Source: Allostellaceae bacterium
GTDB taxonomy: Bacteria; Pseudomonadota; Alphaproteobacteria; ATCC43930; CGMCC-115725
NCBI GenBank assembly: GCA_025451725.1
Contig: JANWJX010000040.1
Location: 26,168 to 90,167 of the forward strand
Length of the DNA: 64,000 nucleotides
Direction of reading: 5' to 3'
Both the position numbers and the translations under genes were made by a program. The notes under the pieces were generated by a model. The model worked only from the letters and a program-made list of their open reading frames with translations. It was not told the origin of the DNA and made no database searches. Positions 53,624 to 62,508 of this stretch are shown in pieces (position 1 is the stretch's first letter; every line of letters starts with the position of its first letter).

Positions 53624-56248
53624 GTGGCAGCGTCGTTTCCATTACCCGCCAACGAAGCGGAGCGCCTTGAGGCGCTGCGCCGCTATCGCATTCTGTACGG
53701 GGTTCGGGAGGAGATTTTCGACCGCATCGCCGAGATGGCGCGGTCAATGTTCGGCACGTTCCGCGGCCTGATCAATTTCGTCGACACGGACAGGGTCTGG
53801 ATCAAGGCGGGCGGCAATCGACAATACATGATGCGCGGCGAGTCCATCTGCGCCCTGACAATTCTCGACGGCGACATCCTGGTCATTCCGGACACCGCTG
53901 CGGATTCCCGAGTCAATAAGATGTCGCTGTTAATGGAGTTGGGCGTTCGATTCTACGCTGGCGCGCCGCTGGTGACGCGCGACGGGTTCAGGATCGGCAC
54001 GCTTAACGTCGTCGACGACAAACCGCACGCCGATCTCAGCATAGAGCAGCGCGACTGGCTGCGCACATTGGCGCAACTCGCAATGAACGAATTGGATTTG
54101 CACCGCGAACTTGCCGCACGCGTCGAGGCCGAACGCGACCTTGAGTTGATGAACCAGATGATGTTGGCGATCGCGGAAGCACCCAACGCACGCGAGGCGC
54201 TGGATACTTCGGTTCGTCTCATCGCCGACGAAATTGGCGCCGTCCACGGCGCCGTATTCGAAGTGGTGCCGTTCCGCGAGACCATCCAAATGATCGGCGC
54301 TTATGGCGCGACACCGCTGTGGCGGGCCGAGATCGAGCGCGTGTGCAGGGCCACCATCCCGGTGGGCAACAGCTTGACCGGCATCGCGTTGGTGAAGAAC
54401 CGCCCCGTCGTCACCGATGTCCGAGAAGCGGTGAAAATGTTTCCGCAACTGGGGGACAAGGTGGCCGCCGGCTCCAAAATCTCGATCAGTATTCCGCTGA
54501 CCCAGGGCGACCGCCGCTTCACGATGCATTTCTTTTTCGAGGAGCGCCCCGCGAACGCAGATGCCATGGCCGTTCGTATCGTCGAACTGGCGGACAAGTT
54601 CCGCCCGGCGCTGGTGCGCAAACTATCGGAGGAGCGTATCGCCTGGCTGTACTCGATGGTGGTCAACGCTGACGACGCCGCCATCCTGATGATGCCGGAC
54701 AATTTCTCCGCCCCGTCGGCGCCGTTGCGCATTGCCTATGTCAATCCGTCGACGACGCGGATCACCGGATATGACGAGAAGGAACTGACCGGCCAAATTC
54801 CCGCGATGCTGTTTGCCGATGCTGCGGAAGCTCGCGCGTTGGAAAACCTGGAACACGGCGCGCCGCTGCGCCGCGAAGTACAGTGGCGCCGCAAAGACGG
54901 AAGTCTTGCTTGGGTCGAAATCAACGCCGTGTCGGTCGATGCCGAAGGCGGCGGACACCGCATCGTCGCACTGATCCGCGACATGACCCGCCGGCGCGAG
55001 CTGGAGCACGCGCTGCGTGAGCGCGAGCAGACCTTCCATCTCATGTTCTCGAGCGCACCCGTGCCGATGATGCTGCTCGACGTCAAGCATCAGCGCTATG
55101 TCGAGGTCAACGACGCCGCCATCCATCTATTCGGCTATAGCCGCGAGGCCTTCCTCGAGATGTCGGCCGAGACGATCCGCTCGCCTGACGAACTGCCGCG
55201 CTACAAGGCGATGATGCGCACGCCGGTGCCGGAATCGGGGCGGCGCGGCCTGTGGCGCTACGTCAAGGCCGACGGCGGTCAAGTTCTGGTCGATGTCGGC
55301 GTCCATCCGTTTCGCTTTCAGGGCCGCTCGATGGCAATCATCGTCACCGTCGACGTCACCGAGCAGAAGCGCATCGAGGAACAAATCCGCCGGGCGCGTG
55401 ACGCCGCCGAAGCGGTCAGTCGCGCGAAATCGGATCTCCTCGCCAATATGAGCCATGAGCTGCGGACGCCGCTCAACGCTATTATCGGTTTCTCGCAGAT
55501 CATGCGCGAGGAATTGTTCGGGCCGCTGGGCGGTGCGCGCTACACGGGTTATGTCGGCGACATCCTGGAAAGCGCGCAACATCTGCTCGCGGTCATCAAC
55601 GACATTCTGGATCTCGCGAAGATCGAAGCCAATTCCCTGCAACTCAAGGAAAAGGAAATCGATCCGCGCGACGCGGTCACTTCGGCGGTGCGTTTGGTGC
55701 GGCCACGCGCCGATGAGGCCGGTATCCGTCTCGAATTCGTCGACAAGGCACCGGGCATTTCCCTGTTCGCCGACGAAACCGCGCTTAAGCGCGTGCTGGT
55801 CAACCTGCTCGCGAACGCCGTCAAATTTTCCGAGACCGGCACCCACGTTTCCGTCGAAAGCCGCCTAACCGATGGTGGCGGCGCGGCACTCGCCGTGATC
55901 GACCGCGGCATCGGCATGGCGCCTGAAGATATTCCGGTTGCGCTGACGCCGTTTCAACAGATCGATATCGGATTGCGGCGCAAATACGAAGGCACCGGAC
56001 TTGGGTTGCCGATCGCAAAGCAGCTTATGGAGCTGCACGGCGGGACGCTTACCATCGAAAGCGCGGTCGGCGTCGGCACAACGGTAATCGTCGCGTTTCC
56101 GTCAAGCCGCGTTATCTACAATGAAACGCTTCAAGTAGCGGCGGCATCACCGTTACCAAGCGACGTCAGAAATACCGCCGACGTCTTTGCGGCAATGCCG
56201 AACACACCGAAAATAAAGTCCGCGCCGCTCTCGTCGAAGACCGCATAA
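53624..56248 (+). CDS. Soluble sensor histidine kinase, GAF-GAF-PAS-PAS-HisKA-HATPase
   Basis: An 874-residue protein without membrane helices. GAF 1 (about 20-160) and GAF 2 (about 175-325) are followed by PAS 1 (about 340-460, ITGYDEKELTGQ), PAS 2 (about 470-590, LFGYSREAFLEMS), HisKA with H611 (NMSHELRTPLNAI), and HATPase_c (about 710-830, NLLANAVKFSETG and GTGLGLPIAKQLMELHGG). The last 45 residues are unstructured. No response regulator gene is near, so the partner is elsewhere. GTG start at 53624. A terminator follows. Signal unknown, cytoplasmic. Confidence 0.9.
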   Translation: MAASFPLPANEAERLEALRRYRILYGVREEIFDRIAEMARSMFGTFRGLINFVDTDRVWIKAGGNRQYMMRGESICALTILDGDILVIPDTAADSRVNKMSLLMELGVRFYAGAPLVTRDGFRIGTLNVVDDKPHADLSIEQRDWLRTLAQLAMNELDLHRELAARVEAERDLELMNQMMLAIAEAPNAREALDTSVRLIADEIGAVHGAVFEVVPFRETIQMIGAYGATPLWRAEIERVCRATIPVGNSLTGIALVKNRPVVTDVREAVKMFPQLGDKVAAGSKISISIPLTQGDRRFTMHFFFEERPANADAMAVRIVELADKFRPALVRKLSEERIAWLYSMVVNADDAAILMMPDNFSAPSAPLRIAYVNPSTTRITGYDEKELTGQIPAMLFADAAEARALENLEHGAPLRREVQWRRKDGSLAWVEINAVSVDAEGGGHRIVALIRDMTRRRELEHALREREQTFHLMFSSAPVPMMLLDVKHQRYVEVNDAAIHLFGYSREAFLEMSAETIRSPDELPRYKAMMRTPVPESGRRGLWRYVKADGGQVLVDVGVHPFRFQGRSMAIIVTVDVTEQKRIEEQIRRARDAAEAVSRAKSDLLANMSHELRTPLNAIIGFSQIMREELFGPLGGARYTGYVGDILESAQHLLAVINDILDLAKIEANSLQLKEKEIDPRDAVTSAVRLVRPRADEAGIRLEFVDKAPGISLFADETALKRVLVNLLANAVKFSETGTHVSVESRLTDGGGAALAVIDRGIGMAPEDIPVALTPFQQIDIGLRRKYEGTGLGLPIAKQLMELHGGTLTIESAVGVGTTVIVAFPSSRVIYNETLQVAAASPLPSDVRNTADVFAAMPNTPKIKSAPLSSKTA

Positions 56249-56256
56249 CCAACACC

Positions 56257-56287
56257 GCCGGACAGGAAACCTGTCCGGCTCTTTCTT
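56257..56287 (+). terminator. Rho-independent terminator after the histidine kinase gene
   Basis: A perfect 10-bp stem, GCCGGACAGG-AAA-CCTGTCCGGC, followed by TCTTTCTT. It stands 8 bases after the kinase stop and between it and the convergent HU gene. On the minus strand no T-run follows, so it serves the kinase transcript. Confidence 0.85.
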
Positions 56288-56311
56288 CCGACGAAAAGCG
56301 AACGGACCTTC

Positions 56312-56578
56312 TTACAGACCTGATTTCAGTTTGGCGCCGGCTTTGAAACGAACGCCCTTGCTGGCCTTGATCTTAATGGCCTCGCCGGTGCGTGGATTCC
56401 GCCCCATGCGCGCAGCGCGCTTGCTGACATGGAACGAGCCGAAGCCCGGAATGCCGAACTTTTGGCTTTTCTTTAGTTCCTTGCCGATGGTCGCGACGAC
56501 GACGTCCACGGCGCTCGCGGAGTCGGCCGACGACAGGCCGGTCTTTTTTAGCGCATCCACCAGAATTTGTTTGCTCAC
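56312..56578 (-). CDS. HU family DNA-binding protein
   Basis: An 88-residue nucleoid protein, usual HU length. Sequence features are the helical start KQILVDALKKTGLS, the IPGFGSFHVSKRAARMGRNPRTGE arm (residues about 43-66, with the DNA-intercalating NP), and basic C-terminus. It could be HU or an IHF-like paralogue; a single copy is seen here. Its 266-base upstream gap (56579-56844) holds no further gene. A GGAAAAGC stretch before the ATG may serve as ribosome site. Confidence 0.93.
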   Translation of the reverse strand: MSKQILVDALKKTGLSSADSASAVDVVVATIGKELKKSQKFGIPGFGSFHVSKRAARMGRNPRTGEAIKIKASKGVRFKAGAKLKSGL

Positions 56579-56844
56579 GACGCTTTTCCTTTTCGTCCTT
56601 GGCGGCGCGTCCCGCAGGACGCCACCCCTCTACGCCCTGACATTCCGCGTCATCAGGATCGTGTGATCGCCGATAAACGCAGGCGCAAACCCTGTCACTC
56701 CCGACTTCGCCAATCAATAGATTCCTTGTGTTTTCGCGTGTTTTCCGGTCCGCGAGCCCGCGAGAAATAGCCGAATCGGCCTCAATTCCCCGATTTCTGT
56801 GGATAACTTGGCGTCCGCACGACAGTTGGGGCTGACGCGCGCGG

Positions 56845-59205
56845 TCAGTCCCCGCGATTCGCCGTTGCGGCGGGCAACAGCCGCGTTGTCGCGGCGGGAC
56901 TCATCTTGCTGAATTTGAGCCAGACGAAGTCGCGCCAGCGCCTCATCAGGTCGCTGTAATGCGCCGACAGCGGATTCGCGGACTGGCCCGGTGTAATCAG
57001 GAAGCGGGCATCCGCCGGCGCAGACAGATCGACGACGGTGCGCAGGCCGGGCCCGTGAAGATCGGCGAACGGATCCGACTCGTGGGCATATTCCATGTCG
57101 GCGCGGTTGACCGTGTCGGAGCCGCCGTCGGTCGGAATGCCGAGCGCGAACAGCCGGCCGAGCACCGGCACGTTGGCCCAGAACTGATTGGGGAAGGGCG
57201 CGATATGGGCGCGGCCCCAGGTCCAGCCGCTCATGTCCCCGCCATAGCGTGCCGCCAGCAGGTCGAGCGCGCTGTGCAGCGAAGCCGCCAGCACCGCGGC
57301 GCAATCGCCCGCCTTGCCGCCATCGGGCACGCACCATTCGCGATGCTCGATGAGAATGCCGCGTACCACCAACGGCTTCGGCGCCCAATAGTCGGGGAAG
57401 ACGTCGCCAAGCTTCTTGGCAAACAGCGCGCGGTTCAACTCGCGCAGCCACGCGACGAACATCGTCGGCTCGACCAGGTCGCGGTCCATGCGGAAGTTCC
57501 ACGCCTTGAGCCGCTCGACCGCGCGGCGGTCGCGCTCGTCGGTCGGCTGGATCGCGGTCATCAGCTGCACCAGGTCGAGCGCCATCAGCGACATGGTGTC
57601 GGCCTGCATCTTTGCGAAATCATCGGGGACGAGCTTCTTGTCCTTCATCCCGTCGAGCATCTGGTTGATGCGCTCGGTGCGGTTCGGAATGTCCCAGTCG
57701 CGGCTGATGAAATACTTGTACGAGTCCGGCACGATCTTGGCGTTGGCGGTGACGAAGCGCCCGGTCTTGGGGTTCAGCCCCTGCGGCAGTTCGTCGAACG
57801 GGATGTAGCCTTTCCAGTCGTAATCGCCGCTCCAGCCCGGCACCGGCATATAGCCGTCGCCCTTGGCGCGGATCGGGATGCGCGCGGGCGCGATGAAGCC
57901 GATCTCGCCGGAATCGTCGGCGAACACCATGTTCTGCTCCGGCCCGACGAACAATTTCATCGCGTCGCGGAACTGAGCCCAGTTGGTGGCGAAATTGACG
58001 CCGCGCAGCGCTTCGGGCGAGCGGTCGTCCGCACTGGCCCAGGTGACCTGCAGCGCCAGCACGGTGCCGCTTTCGGCAGACTCGCCGTACTTGCCGCCGA
58101 GATCGGAGATAACCGGTCCGTGCCGGGTCTCGCGCACCGTCAGCTTGACCGGCGCCGCGCCTTTGACGCCGATTGTCTCCTCGCGGGTAACGAAAGGCTG
58201 CGATCCGGTCGGCGTCAGATAGCGCGCCGGATCCTTGGGATCGACTTTCTCGATGAACAGATCTTCGACGTCGCTGCCGGTCGTGGTGAAGCCCCAGGCG
58301 GCATGAAGATTGTGGCCAAGCACGACATAAGGGTTGCCCGGCGCGGTGACGCCGGCGACGTCGAGCTGCGGAGTCCTGATGTGAAGCAGGTACCAGACGC
58401 CCGGCGCGTTGAGGCTTAGATGAGGGTCGTTGGCGAGCATCGGCTTGCCCGACGCGGTGTGCGCGCCATCGACCACCCAGTTGTTCGATTCATAGATCGG
58501 CCCAACCACCGGCGGGATCGCCGCGTACATGGCGTCGAGATCGAGCCCCTTGAGCCAGGCGTTGGTCTCGCCCGTGGCGCTGGGCATGCCCTTGGGATAG
58601 GGCGGGAACAGGATTGCGAGCTCGTCGGGTTTGATGTGGCGCAGGATGCGGGCGCGCAGAAGCTCGTCCCTGAAATTGCCGCTGAGCTGCAGCGACATCA
58701 GCTTGCCCCAGAGCAGCGTGTCCGTGGCTTTCCACGGCTCGGGGCGGGCACCGATCAAATAATATTCGGGCGGCAGCGCGACACTGCGCTGGGTCAGCCA
58801 CGCATTGACGCCGGCGACATAGGCGGTGAGCTCGCCGAGCGCCTGGGGCGATAGCGCCTTCAGTTGCGCTTCGGCTGCGCGCTCGAGACCGAGCACGCGC
58901 ATGTATTTATCGGTCGGCAATGCCGACGCGCCGAACAGCTCCGACAGGCGGCCGGCGCCGTAGCGCCGCGTCAACTCCATCTGGAACAGGCGCGATTCGG
59001 CGTGGAGATAGCCGACCGCGAACAGCGCGTCCTTGACGTTATCGGCGGTGATCGTGGGGATGTTGTAGCGGTCGCGCTCGATGGTGACGGGCGCCGTGAG
59101 GCCGGCGAAGCGGATTGTCGATCCCGGTCCGGTGGTGCGCAGCCACAGCAATACTGCCGCGATCAGAACCATCACGACCACGAAGATGCGCCACAGCCAG
59201 CGCAT
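56845..59205 (-). CDS. Penicillin acylase family protein (Ntn hydrolase)
   Basis: A 786-residue precursor of an N-terminal-nucleophile amidase. A TM helix or uncleaved signal (about 4-22) leads into the alpha domain. Autocleavage should expose S240 in PIYESNNWVVDG, with Glu in place of the usual Gly before it. The beta subunit then runs to the end, with HLSLNAPGVWYLLHI near 262 and the oxyanion asparagine expected near 470. Substrates range from beta-lactams to acyl-homoserine lactones, unassigned here. It starts 23 bases after a Rieske oxygenase gene on the same strand, probably one operon. Confidence 0.88.
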   Translation of the reverse strand: MRWLWRIFVVVMVLIAAVLLWLRTTGPGSTIRFAGLTAPVTIERDRYNIPTITADNVKDALFAVGYLHAESRLFQMELTRRYGAGRLSELFGASALPTDKYMRVLGLERAAEAQLKALSPQALGELTAYVAGVNAWLTQRSVALPPEYYLIGARPEPWKATDTLLWGKLMSLQLSGNFRDELLRARILRHIKPDELAILFPPYPKGMPSATGETNAWLKGLDLDAMYAAIPPVVGPIYESNNWVVDGAHTASGKPMLANDPHLSLNAPGVWYLLHIRTPQLDVAGVTAPGNPYVVLGHNLHAAWGFTTTGSDVEDLFIEKVDPKDPARYLTPTGSQPFVTREETIGVKGAAPVKLTVRETRHGPVISDLGGKYGESAESGTVLALQVTWASADDRSPEALRGVNFATNWAQFRDAMKLFVGPEQNMVFADDSGEIGFIAPARIPIRAKGDGYMPVPGWSGDYDWKGYIPFDELPQGLNPKTGRFVTANAKIVPDSYKYFISRDWDIPNRTERINQMLDGMKDKKLVPDDFAKMQADTMSLMALDLVQLMTAIQPTDERDRRAVERLKAWNFRMDRDLVEPTMFVAWLRELNRALFAKKLGDVFPDYWAPKPLVVRGILIEHREWCVPDGGKAGDCAAVLAASLHSALDLLAARYGGDMSGWTWGRAHIAPFPNQFWANVPVLGRLFALGIPTDGGSDTVNRADMEYAHESDPFADLHGPGLRTVVDLSAPADARFLITPGQSANPLSAHYSDLMRRWRDFVWLKFSKMSPAATTRLLPAATANRGD

Positions 59206-59228
59206 GCTTATATCCCCCTCGGCGGCGC

Positions 59229-60551
59229 TTATTCCGCCGCCAGCAGCCGTCCCGTGGGGTTCTCGCTACGCCGCATCTCGCGCCAGTAGGCGCCGTCGAA
59301 ATCGAGCTCGGCCGGCGCGACGAAATCGCCGCCGCGCGCGCTGAGGAAGACGTCGGCATTGTCGACGCCCGGCGGCACGATGCCCTTATCGGTGTAGTCG
59401 CGCACGGCTTGCAGCAGGCGGCGGCGGGTGACGCCGATCATCGCGTCGCTCGGCGCCAAATGCTCGAAGGTGTGATCGACGATCGACCCCATGCTTTCGG
59501 TCATCGCCTGATCCTCGAGCGTGATGTTGTTGAAGCCCGAGAAATTGGCGCCGCTGTGCTGCGCCGCGCGGTCGATCTGATAGTCGTTGCCGGCGTTGCG
59601 CGCGAGCCGGTAGCGGCCGAGCCAGTCGGTGGTATTCGGCAACAGGCCCTGCTGGCCGAAATTGACGCCGGGGATCGGCTTGCCGCTGGCGAGGAGACGC
59701 TCCTTCGGCGTCGCGCCGAGCCACGACCAGATGAAGAACATGCAATGCGTGTCGTCGAGCGGCACCCAGGCGCGCGCCACGACATGGGTCGAGAAATCGC
59801 CGTCGGGCGGGATCGTCCAGAACGGAAACAGGAAATGCGCGACGCGCCAATAGGTCGTGCCGTCCTCGGCCGGCCGGTGTGCGCCGTACATCGTGCCCCA
59901 GTCGGTGACCTCGCACGAATATTCGGGCGCGCGGTTGCGCATCGAATAGTACCAGGTCGAGCCCGGCATCAATTCGTTCCATTTGAGCGCGCCGGCATGG
60001 AGGAAGGCGAAATGCGAGGTGTCGATGTCGCCTTCGAGCGCCTGGAGGTAATTGCATTCGCGCTGCACGACGCCGAGCCGCACTTCCTCGAGCGGCATCA
60101 GCGTTGCCTCGAACATCGGCAAGGGCGGCGCCTTGGCGCGCTCGCCCATATAGACCCAGATCACGCCGTTGCGGTCGACCGCCTTGTAGGCCTTGGCCTT
60201 GACCTTATCCTTGTAGACCTGGTGCGGCGGCAGGTTGGGCTGGTCGAGGCAGTTGCCTTCAACGTCGTATTTCCAGCCGTGATAGATGCAGCGGATGCCA
60301 TCCTCTTCGTTGCGGCCGTAGAACAGGCTGGCACAGCGATGGGGGCAGCGGTGATCCATGACACCGACGCGGCCCGAGGAATCGCGGAACGCGATCAGCT
60401 CTTCGCCGAGCAGTTTCAAGCGGAGCGGGTCGCCGTCAGGCTTGAGTTCGTCCGATTTCGCAGCGGGCATCCAATATTCGCGGAACATTTTGCCCATCGG
60501 CGTTCCGGGCCCAACCCGGGTCAGCAATTCGCTTTCGGCTTTCGTGGTCAC
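59229..60551 (-). CDS. Rieske 2Fe-2S aromatic ring-hydroxylating oxygenase (copy 2)
   Basis: A 440-residue oxygenase. Rieske ligands C69-P-H71 and C88-x-x-H91 (CPHRC, CIYHGW). Mononuclear iron site EGDIDTSHFAFLHAG near residue 176. The N-terminus shares RVGPGTPMG and REYW with the copy at 31985. C-terminal half is more divergent. No reductase gene is adjacent. Together with the following acylase-family gene it forms a short minus-strand unit. Confidence 0.9.
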   Translation of the reverse strand: MTTKAESELLTRVGPGTPMGKMFREYWMPAAKSDELKPDGDPLRLKLLGEELIAFRDSSGRVGVMDHRCPHRCASLFYGRNEEDGIRCIYHGWKYDVEGNCLDQPNLPPHQVYKDKVKAKAYKAVDRNGVIWVYMGERAKAPPLPMFEATLMPLEEVRLGVVQRECNYLQALEGDIDTSHFAFLHAGALKWNELMPGSTWYYSMRNRAPEYSCEVTDWGTMYGAHRPAEDGTTYWRVAHFLFPFWTIPPDGDFSTHVVARAWVPLDDTHCMFFIWSWLGATPKERLLASGKPIPGVNFGQQGLLPNTTDWLGRYRLARNAGNDYQIDRAAQHSGANFSGFNNITLEDQAMTESMGSIVDHTFEHLAPSDAMIGVTRRRLLQAVRDYTDKGIVPPGVDNADVFLSARGGDFVAPAELDFDGAYWREMRRSENPTGRLLAAE

Positions 60552-60604
60552 GGCGCAATTCTCCCGTCACGGCGACTAGATCAGGCGCAAATTTAATATG
60601 GTTC

Positions 60605-60636
60605 GACAGGAGCGCCAAGCATTTGGCGCTCCTGTC
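60605..60636. other. Long perfect hairpin between the Rieske and PEBP genes
   Basis: GACAGGAGCGCC pairs with GGCGCTCCTGTC; the loop AAGCATTT extends the stem by two A-T pairs. No T-run follows on either strand, so it may be a Rho-assisted terminator of the PEBP gene, whose stop lies 10 bases away, or an mRNA-protecting hairpin. Confidence 0.6.
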
Positions 60637-60646
60637 GGTCGTCGGA

Positions 60647-61252
60647 CTATTGCTTGGCGCGGCCGTAATGACCGGTCAGCACGCCTTTGGCCAGCGTATG
60701 GAAGTGAAGTTGGAAGCCCACCACCGCCGCCGAGATATTGGCGTCGCCGTCGAGATGGTCGGTATCAACCGCGAACACCGTGATGTGATAGCGATGCGGC
60801 CGATCGCCCGGCGGCGGGCAGGGGCCGCCGTAACCCGGGACGCCGAAATCGGTGCGGCTCTGCACTGAGCCCGGCGGCGCGAGATTCGCCTTGAGGTTGC
60901 CCGCGTTCTTGGGGAGTTCGGTGACGCTTGCGGGAATGTTGAAAATCACCCAATGCCAGAATCCGCTGCCGGTCGGCGCGTCGGGATCGTAGATCGAGAC
61001 GGCATAGCTCTTGGTGCCCGCGGGACCAGGCGTCCATTTGATCTCGGGCGAGACGTTGCCGCCCTTGCAACCGAACACGTTGGCGACCTGTTCGTCGGCG
61101 ATCATGCCGTTATGCGGAATCTGCTCGCTGGTGACTTTGAGGCGCGGGACCATCGAATGTTCCCGATGCCCTTTTCGGGCGGCGTCGGCATTGGTGCCGA
61201 AACTCAGCCCGATCACGGCCGCCAAGCCGATTGTCGCGAGGATACGCCACAT
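60647..61252 (-). CDS. YbhB/YbcL-type PEBP family protein, secreted
   Basis: A 201-residue protein of the Raf-kinase-inhibitor-like phosphatidylethanolamine-binding group. Signal peptide with ANADA cleavage (about residue 24). Fold motifs are SPEIKWTPGPAGTKSYAV, DPDAPTGSGFWHWVIFNIP and GYGGPCPPPGDRPHRY. The ligand pocket residues D-P-D and G-x-P-H are kept. The role in bacteria is unknown. Upstream divergent gene is ada, but the Ada-box faces the other way. Confidence 0.9.
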   Translation of the reverse strand: MWRILATIGLAAVIGLSFGTNADAARKGHREHSMVPRLKVTSEQIPHNGMIADEQVANVFGCKGGNVSPEIKWTPGPAGTKSYAVSIYDPDAPTGSGFWHWVIFNIPASVTELPKNAGNLKANLAPPGSVQSRTDFGVPGYGGPCPPPGDRPHRYHITVFAVDTDHLDGDANISAAVVGFQLHFHTLAKGVLTGHYGRAKQ

Positions 61253-61352
61253 AACCCCCTCCGTCTTGTTGTTACGGGCGTTGGGCCCGCGTCAGCACGA
61301 CGTTAGGCGTCGCCTTCGACCAGCGTCAAGTCTCGGTCGCAACCCTCCCGAG

Positions 61353-61365
61353 AATTTGACCGCAA
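61353..61365 (+). promoter_or_regulatory. Ada operator (Ada box)
   Basis: AAT-TTGACC-GCAA is an exact match to the E. coli Ada box (AAT-N6-GCAA), 63 bases before the ada ATG. Methylated Ada binds there to activate its own operon. All seven specified bases match. Confidence 0.65.
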
Positions 61366-61428
61366 GCGCCGGAGTGTGGGGGTGGCGCGGGAGGGTCACA
61401 TTACGCACACCATATCGAGGAGCGTAAG

Positions 61429-62508
61429 ATGACCACCATGACCCTGATCCGTCCCGCCACCACCGGACCTTACGAGACCGATGCCCAGCGCTGGGAGGCC
61501 GTGCAGCATCGCGAGCGTGGCGCCGACGGCAAATTCTATTACTCCGTCGCAACCACCGGCGTGTATTGCCGCCCGTCCTGCGCGGCGCGTCTCGCGTTGC
61601 GCAAGAATGTCCGGTTCCACGACACGCGCGAAGATGCCGAGCGCGCCGGCTTCCGGCCGTGCAAGCGCTGCAAGCCCGACCGGCCGGACGACGCCGGCCA
61701 TGCCGCCGCCATCGCCGCCGCATGCCGCGCCATCGCCGAAGCCGAGGAGATGCCGAGTCTCGACGAGCTCGCCATGTCGGCGGGATTGAGCCGGTTCCAC
61801 TTCCACCGATTGTTCAAGGCGGCCACCGGCGTGACGCCGCGCCAATACGCGGCGGCGCACCGGGCCGAGCGAGTGCGCGACGATTTGCTGAACAGCGCGA
61901 CCGTGACGCAGGCGATCTACGACGCCGGCTTCAATTCCAGCGGCCGGTTCTATGAAGCCGCGCCAAGCAGGCTCGGCATGCGTCCCAGCGCTTATGCCAA
62001 AGGCGGGGAGGGCGCGACCATCCGCTTCGCGGTGTGCCAGACCTCGCTCGGCGCGATGCTGGTGGCGGCGACCGACAAAGGCGTGTGCGCGATGACGCTA
62101 GGCGACGCGCCGGAACCGTTGGTGCGCGGCCTCCAGGACCGGTTTCCCAACGCGTCGCTGGTCGGCGGCGACAAGGACTTCGAAGCGGTGGTCGCGAAAG
62201 CCGTCGGCCTGGTCGAAGCGCCTGCGGTCGGCACCGATCTGCCGCTCGACGTGCGGGGGACGGCGTTCCAGGAACGGGTATGGCAGGCGCTGCGCGCGGT
62301 GCCGGCCGGCACCACGACCAGCTATGCCGAGATCGCCCGGCGGCTTGGCAAGCCCGGTGCGGTGCGGGCGGTGGCGCAGGCCTGTGCCGCCAATCCGGTG
62401 GCGATCGCGATCCCGTGCCATCGTGTCGTGCGCACCGACGGCGACGTGTCCGGCTATCGCTGGGGCGTCGAGCGCAAGCGCGAATTGCTGCGACGGGAAG
62501 CGCGGTGA
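61429..62508 (+). CDS. ada: Bifunctional Ada: AraC-type activator and O6-methylguanine-DNA methyltransferase
   Basis: A 359-residue full-length Ada. The zinc domain has C47, C51, C78 and C81 (VYCRPSC and PCKRC), with C47 corresponding to the methyl-phosphotriester acceptor. AraC HTH (about 105-190, SAGLSRFHFHRLFK). Suicide methyltransferase with C330 in IPCHRVV, and GTAFQERVWQAL near 290. It repairs O6-meG and activates its operon when methylated. An exact Ada box is upstream at 61353. It overlaps the following 2OG oxygenase by GTGA, analogous to ada-alkB in E. coli. Confidence 0.95.
   Translation: MTTMTLIRPATTGPYETDAQRWEAVQHRERGADGKFYYSVATTGVYCRPSCAARLALRKNVRFHDTREDAERAGFRPCKRCKPDRPDDAGHAAAIAAACRAIAEAEEMPSLDELAMSAGLSRFHFHRLFKAATGVTPRQYAAAHRAERVRDDLLNSATVTQAIYDAGFNSSGRFYEAAPSRLGMRPSAYAKGGEGATIRFAVCQTSLGAMLVAATDKGVCAMTLGDAPEPLVRGLQDRFPNASLVGGDKDFEAVVAKAVGLVEAPAVGTDLPLDVRGTAFQERVWQALRAVPAGTTTSYAEIARRLGKPGAVRAVAQACAANPVAIAIPCHRVVRTDGDVSGYRWGVERKRELLRREAR

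Noticed and set aside
56579..56844. tRNA or small gene in the gap upstream of HU
   Set aside because: No cloverleaf or T-arm consensus and no ORF with a ribosome site and typical codon use was found.
60605..60636. Intrinsic terminator of the PEBP gene
   Set aside because: Excellent stem but no T-run on either strand, so listed only as a hairpin.
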